DNA of 5,179 nucleotides from positions 1 to 5,179 of the forward strand of contig QQUD01000531.1 in the NCBI GenBank assembly GCA_008501785.1, written 5' to 3'. Of this stretch, positions 1 to 4,837 are shown piece after piece. Position 1 is the stretch's first letter. Each line of letters begins with the position of its first letter. Under the pieces are notes generated by a model that did no database searches, was not told the origin of the DNA, and saw nothing but the letters and a program-made list of their open reading frames with translations. The position numbers were made by a program, and so were the translations under genes. The stretch is from Chloroflexota bacterium. GTDB lineage: Bacteria > Chloroflexota > Anaerolineae > Promineifilales > Promineifilaceae.

Positions 1-667
1 TCATGCTGGACAACGATTTGGAGGAAACGGCCGTACCCGTCTCTGGTTAGCCTCTTTGCAACTGTCTCTGCCGTTGGGTGATTATTTGGCGTTGCATGGA
101 TTCCCGATTCGTTACAGTTATGTGCGTGAGGAATGGCCGATTTCATATTATCAGACGGTGTTTGCGAATGAGGTGGGCAGTGCAGAAATGCCTTCGGCTG
201 GTCGGGCTTTTACGCATGAAATGATTACAGAATTAGTGGCAAAGGGTGTGCAAATTGCGCCGCTGATTTTGCATACAGGTGTTGCCAGCTTAGCGGATCA
301 CGAACCACCTTATGAGGAGTTTTATAAGGTTCCGCAGCAAACGGCCGTTCTTATAAACCATGCACGCAAAGCAGGTCATCGCATTATTGCCGTGGGCACA
401 ACGGTTGTGCGAACCTTGGAAACTGTGACCGATGCGAATGGCATCACACATCCTGGTGAAGGCTGGACAAACCTTGTGATTACGCCCCAGAGGAAGCTGC
501 GGGCTGTCGATGGCATGATTACAGGTATGCATGAGCCAAAAGCAACGCATTTGGCAATGTTGGCGGCTTTGGCCGGTTATGACCATTTGCAGGTGAGTTA
601 TGAGCAAGCATTACAGCGTGGGTATTTGTGGCATGAGTTTGGAGATATGCATTTGATTGTGCGATGA
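1..667 (+). CDS. queA: S-adenosylmethionine:tRNA ribosyltransferase-isomerase, 3' part (5' end outside window)
   Basis: QueA transfers and isomerises the ribosyl part of S-adenosylmethionine onto preQ1-modified tRNA, making epoxyqueuosine at the wobble base of GUN anticodons in the cytoplasm. The open frame runs without a stop from codon 2-4 to the TGA at 665-667 (221 codons), so the gene starts before the window; the TTG at 56 is an internal codon, because family-like sequence (RLWLASLQ) lies upstream of it. Family landmarks are SAEMPSAGRAFT (from nt 179), GVQIAPLILHTGV (HTGV at 272-283), GTTVVRTLE (from 395), GWTNLVITP, RAVDGMITGMHEP, and the C-terminal YLWHEFGD (623-646). The family is usually about 340-360 residues, so roughly the first third is missing. 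The SAEMPSAG-type sequence resembles, from memory, actinobacterial/Chloroflexi members. Two ACGGCCGT palindromes lie within it. Identity is secure; the intact 5' end cannot be judged. Confidence 0.95.
   Translation, partial: HAGQRFGGNGRTRLWLASLQLSLPLGDYLALHGFPIRYSYVREEWPISYYQTVFANEVGSAEMPSAGRAFTHEMITELVAKGVQIAPLILHTGVASLADHEPPYEEFYKVPQQTAVLINHARKAGHRIIAVGTTVVRTLETVTDANGITHPGEGWTNLVITPQRKLRAVDGMITGMHEPKATHLAMLAALAGYDHLQVSYEQALQRGYLWHEFGDMHLIVR
27..34. repeat. ACGGCCGT palindrome, copy 1 (inside queA)
   Basis: Core octamer of the window-wide palindrome; the decamer here is AACGGCCGTA, one base short of the perfect form. It is read as Asn-Gly-Arg in the queA frame. Confidence 0.8.
340..349. repeat. 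AACGGCCGTT palindrome, copy 2 (inside queA)
   Basis: Perfect 10-bp palindrome, read as Thr-Ala-Val in queA. The surrounding 18 bp (339-356) are identical to 2513-2530, so the match with that copy extends 7 bp beyond the palindrome. Confidence 0.85.
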
Positions 668-683
668 AGTTTTCGGAATAGGA

Positions 684-693
684 AACGGCCGTT
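684..693. repeat. AACGGCCGTT palindrome, copy 3 (intergenic)
   Basis: Perfect copy 17 bp after the queA stop, in the queA-lysE spacer. Because it lies outside coding sequence, amino-acid preference cannot explain it. It has no loop and no T-run, so it is not a terminator. Confidence 0.85.
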
Positions 694-710
694 ACAATAA
701 GTAAAAAGAT

Positions 711-740
711 GTGGAGAGTGGTGAGTGGCAGGTGGTAAGT
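711..740 (+). repeat. Degenerate tandem heptamer array (GTGGNRA)n
   Basis: Four consecutive heptamers beginning GTGG can be read: GTGGAGA, GTGGTGA, GTGGCAG, GTGGTAA, then GT. The same GTGGTAA unit reappears in the hairpin at 2842-2874. It lies between queA and the lysE promoter candidate. Function is unknown; it looks like a member of a short intergenic repeat family. Confidence 0.5.
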
Positions 741-742
741 AA

Positions 743-748
743 TATAAT
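743..748 (+). promoter_or_regulatory. Candidate -10 box for lysE
   Basis: A perfect TATAAT lies 45 bp before the chosen lysE start. The matching -35 is weak: GTGAGT at 721-726 with a 16-bp gap matches the consensus at only three positions. It would give a leader of about 40 nt. Plausible but unproven. Confidence 0.35.
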
Positions 749-793
749 TTCGGATGAACCATCATTTCCTCATCTAGTTTGAAGGAGAGAAAC

Positions 794-1408
794 GTGTTTC
801 TTTTTTTGACGCAGGGCTTGCTGTTGGGTGGAACGGCCGCCGCCCAGCCTGGCCCGTTTCAAGCCTACTTACTCGCACAAACATTGAAAAATGGGTGGCG
901 GCGCACGATTTGGGCTGCCTTTGCCCCCTTGATTAGCGACGGTCCTATCGTCCTGCTTGTCTTGCTGATTCTGACGCAAACGCCCGTATGGTTTTTAATT
1001 TTTATGCGGCTGGCGGGTGGGCTTTTTTTGCTATATTTGGCCTGGGGGGCATACAAAACTTGGAAAACCGCCAATTTTGCCCAACCTTCCTCAACTGCCG
1101 GTAAACAAACCATCCTGGAAGCTGCATTGATGAATGCGCTGAGTCCCAATCCCTACATTTTTTGGGCAACAATAGCAGGGCCGATTTTAATTGAAGGCTG
1201 GCGACAATCTCCAGCGGTAGGAGGCAGCTTCATTTTGGGCTTCTATGGAGCACTTATTGGTGGCTTTATGGGATTTATTGCCCTATTTGCCATTGCCAAA
1301 CAAATAAACCCTCGATTTAACCGGCTGTTGAGCGGACTATCAGCTATTGTTTTGTTTCTTTTTGCACTATATCAGATTTTCCAAGGGCTTACAGCAGCGC
1401 GTTTTTAG
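794..1408 (+). CDS. LysE/RhtB-family amino-acid exporter
   Basis: An inner-membrane exporter of the LysE superfamily, which expels amino acids or related small solutes using the ion gradient; the substrate cannot be told from sequence. I start it at GTG 794, giving 204 residues, because AAGGAGAG (782-789) sits just before it; the upstream in-frame TTG at 779 overlaps that ribosome site and is less likely. Visible features are the N-terminal GLLLGGTAAAQPGPFQAYLL with the family Gln-Pro-Gly-Pro (residues 18-21), LISDGP (46-51), an NPYIFW motif (119-124) matching the family's Asn-Pro segment, and about six hydrophobic stretches with a hydrophilic linker near 88-107. Length is typical. A near-copy of the window's palindrome, AACGGCCGCC, falls at 832-841. 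The TAG stop overlaps the end of the convergent SPFH gene, with no terminator hairpin between them. Confidence 0.88.
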   Translation: MFLFLTQGLLLGGTAAAQPGPFQAYLLAQTLKNGWRRTIWAAFAPLISDGPIVLLVLLILTQTPVWFLIFMRLAGGLFLLYLAWGAYKTWKTANFAQPSSTAGKQTILEAALMNALSPNPYIFWATIAGPILIEGWRQSPAVGGSFILGFYGALIGGFMGFIALFAIAKQINPRFNRLLSGLSAIVLFLFALYQIFQGLTAARF

Positions 1409-2193
1409 GACTCCCTATTTGTGTATGGTAAGTTAAATGGGTGGTTCCAAACGTATTTTTGAGTGGCTTCTTTTAAGGTATCTTCCAATATTTGGGGGAA
1501 AAGAATGGGTCCTATCATTACCTTTAATACATTATTTACGATGAGAGGGTCATCTTTTAATATTTCTTTGATTGAATTAGTTATTTCATCTTGAAAAACA
1601 GATAAGATGTTTTTGTCTTCTTGAACTACGTATAGCTCTGTTATTTGTTTAAGCTCAATTGCATCACGAAGCGTGCCAATCGTCAAACCATTTATTTTTC
1701 CGGGTGGTAAATTTAATAGGCCATACGCTGTGCCTGGATCTTGTTCATTGACTAAATGCTCAGTGTTAATGGCATAATCGGTTTTCCACATAACGACAAC
1801 AGGAACGCCATTTCTGGTTCGAGCATATTCCATTCTGCCTTCGGCACTCAGTTTATGTTTGGGAACTGTTGCTTTTAATTCTTCCCAAAGCGGATTGATA
1901 AAATGAGGGCCTGAGTCGAGGAACCTCGCAAAATTTCCACGTTTTTCGAAAATAATGCCAATTTCCCGTTCTTTAATAAAAATTTTCATTCTTTGTCGCA
2001 CGGCTCTTAACACGATAGCACCAGTGATCAATATGAGGGCTGTCAGGATTGGATCCGGCCAAAAATCGGTTTGCCTAAACCAGTAGATGCAAGTGAGCAA
2101 AACGATGGTAATAAATATTCCCATAACAACATCATTGTAAAAATAAAAAAATCGAAAAAAGGTTGAACGACGCGGGGAATTTGGCTGACTCAT
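1405..2193 (-). CDS. Membrane-anchored SPFH/Band 7 domain protein
   Basis: A 262-residue protein with two closely spaced N-terminal membrane segments (about residues 21-39 and 48-65) followed by a Band 7-like region from about 76. EIGIIFEKRGNFARFLDSGP, then HFINPLWEEL, matches the family's opening strand pattern (charged residue, hydrophobic run, Gly, Gly-Pro-x-hydrophobic-Ile-x-Pro), and a T-L-R-D-A-I helix (174-179) resembles the usual mid-domain helix. SPFH proteins oligomerise at membranes and scaffold proteases or lipid domains. This one lacks the long coiled-coil tail of flotillins and has no NfeD partner alongside, so its role is open. The ATG at 2191-2193 follows AAGGAAG (2199-2205 on the complementary strand). 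It is the only minus-strand gene, visibly AT-richer than its neighbours, and has no ACGGCCGT copy, which hints at a different history. Confidence 0.75.
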   Translation of the reverse strand: MSQPNSPRRSTFFRFFYFYNDVVMGIFITIVLLTCIYWFRQTDFWPDPILTALILITGAIVLRAVRQRMKIFIKEREIGIIFEKRGNFARFLDSGPHFINPLWEELKATVPKHKLSAEGRMEYARTRNGVPVVVMWKTDYAINTEHLVNEQDPGTAYGLLNLPPGKINGLTIGTLRDAIELKQITELYVVQEDKNILSVFQDEITNSIKEILKDDPLIVNNVLKVMIGPILFPQILEDTLKEATQKYVWNHPFNLPYTNRES

Positions 2194-2349
2194 TTTAACT
2201 TCCTTTTATGCGCTTATTTTGTTATTTAATCTGTACAAATCTAAAAAACTAATTGAATGGCAAATTGAATACAACAAACTACAACTACAACTACTATTCT
2301 AAAATATCTTCCTTAAATGATCTAGCATGAAATAATTTTTGATAGGGGG

Positions 2350-2378
2350 TTGACAAACACGAGGTATTAGGTTATCAT
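2350..2378 (+). promoter_or_regulatory. Strong sigma-70-type promoter
   Basis: A perfect -35 TTGACA (2350-2355), a 17-bp spacer and a -10 TATCAT (2373-2378, five of six matches) predict transcription starting near 2385 and reading rightwards to the 75-codon gene. The first operator-like repeat covers the whole -10 box, and the second covers the predicted start point, so control by repression is the natural reading. Confidence 0.7.
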
Positions 2379-2422
2379 CTAATAAGTTAGATGTTAATCT
2401 AATACGTTAGGTTTCCGTCTAA
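2367..2422. promoter_or_regulatory. Triple 16-bp inverted repeat at 20-bp period (putative operator array)
   Basis: Three copies fit TTAGRT-N4-RTCTAA: 2367-2382 (TTAGGT/ATCTAA), 2387-2402 (TTAGAT/ATCTAA, perfect arms) and 2407-2422 (TTAGGT/GTCTAA). TTAG recurs at 2367, 2387 and 2407, and CTAA at 2379, 2399 and 2419, an exact 20-bp step, about two helical turns, so bound dimers would line up on one face. The 4-bp gaps are TAAG and TACG. The array covers the -10 and the start region of the promoter. The half-site recalls TTAGGT-type boxes of DtxR-family metal regulators, but spacing differs and the regulator is not in the window, so the family is a guess. Confidence 0.7.
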
Positions 2423-2513
2423 CTAACGTAGCATCATTATATGCTATGAACAATTGGTTGTCCAGAAAATGTACTATCCACTTTTGCCTGCATTCTATCG
2501 TTTGTATAAAGAA

Positions 2514-2523
2514 AACGGCCGTT
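2514..2523. repeat. AACGGCCGTT palindrome, copy 4 (intergenic)
   Basis: Perfect copy in the leader of the 75-codon gene, 65 bp before its ATG. It is the copy sharing an 18-bp identity (2513-2530) with the one in queA. Confidence 0.85.
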
Positions 2524-2588
2524 CTTATAACCAAAATTCGCAATGATTCGCGGCACCACTTTGCTGCCGGGAACTTCAGGAGAACCTC

Positions 2589-2816
2589 ATGCAAGATTTA
2601 AATACTCAATACGAAATACTCCGTTCTATGCAAGAAGAACGTTTACAAGAAAGTTTAAAGCAACAAGCGTTTCGCCGTAGCCAACCAACAAAATTGTCCA
2701 TGCGTGTAAGACTGTTTTGGTATGGTGGTGATTTGTTGATTACCTTTGGCAAGAACTTGAAAAAGAAGGTTTATAGTCAATATTCCCGTCAAGTTGCCAT
2801 TGCCAATCACAGGTAG
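2589..2816 (+). CDS. Small basic orphan protein (75 aa)
   Basis: I do not recognise a family. The gene is supported by a good ribosome site (CAGGAGA, 2577-2583) six bases or so before the ATG, a strong regulated promoter upstream, and coherent composition. The protein has a charged, Gln/Glu-rich first 30 residues likely to be helical (YEILRSMQEERLQESLKQQ), then a basic and partly hydrophobic middle (about 38-54, including RLFWYGGDLLITFG) followed by a KKK cluster (58-60). This could be an amphipathic or membrane-surface segment, but it is too short and polar for a clear transmembrane helix. No cysteine or zinc motif is present. It lies 82 bp before the three-domain gene on the same strand, so the two may share a transcript, although a hairpin sits between them. 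Confidence 0.65.
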   Translation: MQDLNTQYEILRSMQEERLQESLKQQAFRRSQPTKLSMRVRLFWYGGDLLITFGKNLKKKVYSQYSRQVAIANHR

Positions 2817-2841
2817 CCGTGTGCATTACTGAGTCATAGGT

Positions 2842-2874
2842 AGTGGTAAGTGGTGTTAAACATCATTTACCACT
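2842..2874 (+). repeat. 14-bp stem-loop built from GTGGTAA heptamers
   Basis: AGTGGTAAGTGGTG (2842-2855) pairs with CATCATTTACCACT (2861-2874) as 14 base pairs including two G-U, around the loop TTAAA. An A-run, not a T-run, follows, so it is not a plus-strand intrinsic terminator. It ends about 10 nt before the ribosome site of the next gene and could affect mRNA stability or translation. The heptamer unit is shared with the array at 711-740. Confidence 0.6.
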
Positions 2875-2898
2875 CAGCTACAAAAAAGGAGACGAGAA

Positions 2899-4110
2899 AT
2901 GGATAAAGAACGTACGAAATTGTCTTTTAGTGAAACAATTACAGCTAAACCGGCTGATGTTTATCGGGCTTTTACCAACAGAGGCATGATTAGACAGTGG
3001 TTGTGCAACAATGCTCAAGTGGATGCACGTGCTGGCGGACGGCTATATCTTCACTGGCAGCAAGGCTACTTTGCCAGCGGTGAGTACACTGAACTGGAAC
3101 CAGACAAAGAAGTAGCGTTTACCTGGCAGGGGAAAGGTGAAACGGCCGTTTCCAACGTCCACATCTCTCTCAGCGGCGACAATGGCACCACCCAGATTGA
3201 GCTAACCCATAAAAACGTGGGTACAGATGAATCGTGGGAACAAACACGTAACGAGTTGCAGCAGGGCTGGGAAAGTGGTTTGTCTAACTTGAAAGCTGTG
3301 TTGGAAACAGGCCTGGACCGCCGCATCTATGATCAACCATTTCTGGGCATCTTTATTGGTGGCACTGTTTCAGCAGAGCAGGCAAAAGAGCTGAAGCTAC
3401 CAATTGATGGCGGGATTCAGGTGAGTGGCACGATGGCTGGCACGGGTGCAGAAGCAGCCGGTTTGCAAAATGAAGATATTGTTGTCAATCTGGGCGGCAG
3501 CGAGACAATCGATTTTCCTTCTCTGAGAGCGGCTTTAGATCCTTTTAAAGCAGGCGAAAAGGTGAAAGTGACCTACTTCCGAGAAGGTAAAAAACAGCAT
3601 GTGATGATGCTGCTTTCACACCGACCCGTACCCAATGTACCGGAGACACCGGGTGCTTTTGCTGAAGAATTACGCGACATTTATGACCAATTGGATCAGG
3701 AACTGGACACCCTGTTAAATGGCGTGACCGAAGCAGAAGCTTCCTATAACCCGGCTGAGGGTGAGTGGAATGTGAAGGAAGTATTGGCGCATCTGATTGG
3801 CACAGAGCGTGTCGCTCAATTAGGCATTGCGACTCGGATAACGAATGGGACACTGGATGGATATCCGAATAATCCGCCAGCGTGGGTGAAGTCGATAACG
3901 GCCGTTTACCCCACCTTACCCGATATTGTTGCCGCCTGGAAACGAACTGAATCTGAAACGGTGGCGTTGATTGCAGAACTGCCACCAGAATTTGTGAAAC
4001 AAAAAATTAATTACCTGAATACAGGAAACAACCTCATGATCGGATTGCCTGGACACTCGCGCACACACTTTAACCAGATGCGCGAAGCAATCGCGTCAGC
4101 GAGAGAGTAA
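2899..4110 (+). CDS. Three-domain protein: AHSA1/START-like, PDZ, DinB-like
   Basis: A 403-residue soluble protein with no signal peptide. Residues 1-138 look like an AHSA1/SRPBCC fold (DVYRAFTNRGMIRQWL at 20-35, EVAFTWQG near 71-78), a hydrophobic ligand or chaperone-cofactor fold. Residues about 146-242 form a PDZ domain: FLGIFIGG (148-155), then GTGAEAAGLQNEDIVVNLGG (181-200), the HtrA-type ligand-binding pattern. Residues about 253-403 form a DinB-like four-helix bundle: EWNVKEVLAHL (289-299) and GHSRTHFNQM (385-394) supply His298, His386 and His390, the expected metal triad of DinB/YfiT proteins, many of which are thiol-dependent transferases. The ATG follows AAAGGAGA (2885-2892). The order of domains is unusual. 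I infer a metal-dependent detoxifying or transferase activity with a PDZ recognition module; substrate is unknown. Two palindrome copies lie inside the gene. Confidence 0.85.
   Translation: MDKERTKLSFSETITAKPADVYRAFTNRGMIRQWLCNNAQVDARAGGRLYLHWQQGYFASGEYTELEPDKEVAFTWQGKGETAVSNVHISLSGDNGTTQIELTHKNVGTDESWEQTRNELQQGWESGLSNLKAVLETGLDRRIYDQPFLGIFIGGTVSAEQAKELKLPIDGGIQVSGTMAGTGAEAAGLQNEDIVVNLGGSETIDFPSLRAALDPFKAGEKVKVTYFREGKKQHVMMLLSHRPVPNVPETPGAFAEELRDIYDQLDQELDTLLNGVTEAEASYNPAEGEWNVKEVLAHLIGTERVAQLGIATRITNGTLDGYPNNPPAWVKSITAVYPTLPDIVAAWKRTESETVALIAELPPEFVKQKINYLNTGNNLMIGLPGHSRTHFNQMREAIASARE
3141..3150. repeat. AACGGCCGTT palindrome, copy 5 (inside AHSA1 part)
   Basis: Perfect copy, read as Thr-Ala-Val, at the AHSA1-domain strand ETAVSNVHISL. 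Confidence 0.85.
3897..3906. repeat. AACGGCCGTT palindrome, copy 6 (inside DinB part)
   Basis: Perfect copy, again read as Thr-Ala-Val, between the second and third predicted helices of the DinB-like domain (KSITAVYPTLP). Confidence 0.85.
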
Positions 4111-4125
4111 GCTGGGCATTTCGGT

Positions 4126-4144
4126 CATTGTACAGTGTGCAATG
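4126..4144 (+). repeat. Small stem-loop after the three-domain gene
   Basis: CATTGTAC (4126-4133) and GTGCAATG (4137-4144) pair as eight base pairs with one G-U around AGT, 16 nt after the stop codon. No T-run follows, so termination is doubtful; it may protect the 3' end or be another intergenic repeat. Confidence 0.4.
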
Positions 4145-4159
4145 GAAAATGGAAATGGG

Positions 4160-4216
4160 ACGCAGATTTTCATGATAAACGCAGATAAGAATGGAAAATT
4201 TGTGTTCATCTGCGTT
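4160..4216. repeat. CGCAGAT-type intergenic repeat
   Basis: CGCAGAT occurs directly at 4161-4167 and 4180-4186 (19-bp step) and inverted at 4208-4214. AACGCAGAT (4178-4186) and ATCTGCGTT (4208-4216) are perfect 9-bp arms around a 21-nt loop. From memory this closely resembles a common intergenic repeat of several environmental phyla that reads like 'ACGCAGAT...ATCTGCGT'; I cannot confirm that here. It fills most of the 158-bp spacer before the 187-codon gene. Confidence 0.6.
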
Positions 4217-4268
4217 CTATTTTCAGCACTAATAGAATTCCTGTTTGTACACTTGGAGAATCTTATAA

Positions 4269-4832
4269 ATGACCGAGTTAAAACATCCTTCAAAAATACG
4301 GATTATTGAACCTCTTTTAACACTTGTTGTATTTGGTGTAGCGGCCATTTACATGCTTAATGTTTTTAATACGGGAAACTGGTTTTGGTTTCGTGGCACA
4401 ACCACCGAGATTAATCCGTCCCGCATTGTTATCGTAGAAAATGGAGAGCGTACGTTATTGCAACCTGGCGCCGCAAATTTTGAAACGATCAGTATGGCTG
4501 TTCAAGATTCATTAGCCAAATTTAGTAATTCCGACTTGATTAACATTGGTTTGTCTGAGCGAACGATGCAGGATTACGAGTCAGAATCGCTCATTGTTGA
4601 AATCTACTTTGACCGGCCAATCCAGTTTAACACGCTGGCCCGGACCGGTGAACCAACCCAACTTTTGATTCCGATTGATGGGCGGCACGCAAACGGCCGT
4701 TATGTCTTCCGAGGTGATAAAGGGGAATGGTGGTTCGGCGCAATTCGCATGGCCGACCCGTCTGCGTTGTACACAGCGTTACAGCAGATGGGGTACACAG
4801 CGGCTGTTTTTGATGTAGAGTCGGCGAGTTAA
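4269..4832 (+). CDS. Single-pass membrane-anchored protein of unknown function (187 aa)
   Basis: I do not recognise a family. A short basic N-terminus (KHPSKIR) is followed by one hydrophobic segment (about 15-33, PLLTLVVFGVAAIYML...) with no signal-peptidase or lipobox site, so the remaining 150 residues probably lie outside the membrane face as an anchored domain. That domain alternates beta-like strands and helices: SRIVIVENGERTLLQP (51-66), a helix around 74-86, SLIVEIYFDRPIQF (107-120), TQLLIPIDG (130-138), GEWWFGAIR (152-160) and a C-terminal helix with SALYTALQQMGY. No catalytic motif or cysteine is seen. The ATG follows TTGGAGA (4253-4259) at about nine bases. It begins a new stretch after a repeat-filled spacer and may be its own unit. 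One palindrome copy is inside. Confidence 0.8.
   Translation: MTELKHPSKIRIIEPLLTLVVFGVAAIYMLNVFNTGNWFWFRGTTTEINPSRIVIVENGERTLLQPGAANFETISMAVQDSLAKFSNSDLINIGLSERTMQDYESESLIVEIYFDRPIQFNTLARTGEPTQLLIPIDGRHANGRYVFRGDKGEWWFGAIRMADPSALYTALQQMGYTAAVFDVESAS
4692..4701. repeat. AACGGCCGTT palindrome, copy 7 (inside 187-aa gene)
   Basis: Perfect copy, but read in a different frame from copies 2, 5 and 6, here as Asn-Gly-Arg (HANGRYVF). The change of reading frame argues for selection or mutation pressure on DNA rather than on protein. Confidence 0.85.
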
Positions 4833-4837
4833 AAAGA

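Larger units (their letters stand above)
2194..2588. other. 395-bp spacer between divergent genes
   Basis: This AT-rich stretch separates the SPFH gene (minus) from the 75-codon gene (plus). From left to right it holds the SPFH ribosome site, a CTACAA hexamer run near 2279-2294, a strong plus-strand promoter with a triple operator-like array (2350-2422, listed separately), a small hairpin TAGCAT-N6-ATGCTA (2429-2446), one palindrome copy, a weaker CGGCA/TGCCG hairpin (2551-2569), and the ribosome site of the next gene. From the promoter to the ATG the leader would be about 200 nt, long for a bacterial gene. I see no convincing minus-strand promoter for the SPFH gene and no supported gene in the spacer. 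Confidence 0.6.

Noticed and set aside
56..58. TTG at 56 as the start of queA
   Set aside because: The frame is open upstream to the window edge with family-like residues (RLWLASLQ), so the gene begins outside the window.
779..781. TTG at 779 as the start of the LysE-family gene
   Set aside because: It overlaps the ribosome site AAGGAGAG; GTG at 794 has the right spacing and gives the normal family length.
2361..2422. CRISPR or replication iterons at the 20-bp periodic repeats
   Set aside because: Repeats are symmetric and only 4 bp apart, with no spacers, and sit on a promoter; no cas gene, replication protein or AT-rich origin region accompanies them.
2394..2594. 66-codon minus-strand frame
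   Set aside because: TTG start without a ribosome site, overlaps the operator array and the 75-codon gene's start, and its residues look like random translation.
2446..2601. 51-codon plus-strand frame in the leader of the 75-codon gene
   Set aside because: No ribosome site before its ATG, Cys/His-scattered random-looking residues, and it overlaps the start of a better supported gene.
3066..3985. Minus-strand frames of 86 and 146 codons inside the three-domain gene
   Set aside because: They lie opposite a gene with clear domains, have no ribosome sites and show no family features; they are complementary-strand shadows.
4096..4293. 65-codon minus-strand frame across the spacer before the 187-codon gene
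   Set aside because: It mostly translates the CGCAGAT repeat and overlaps the starts and ends of real genes.
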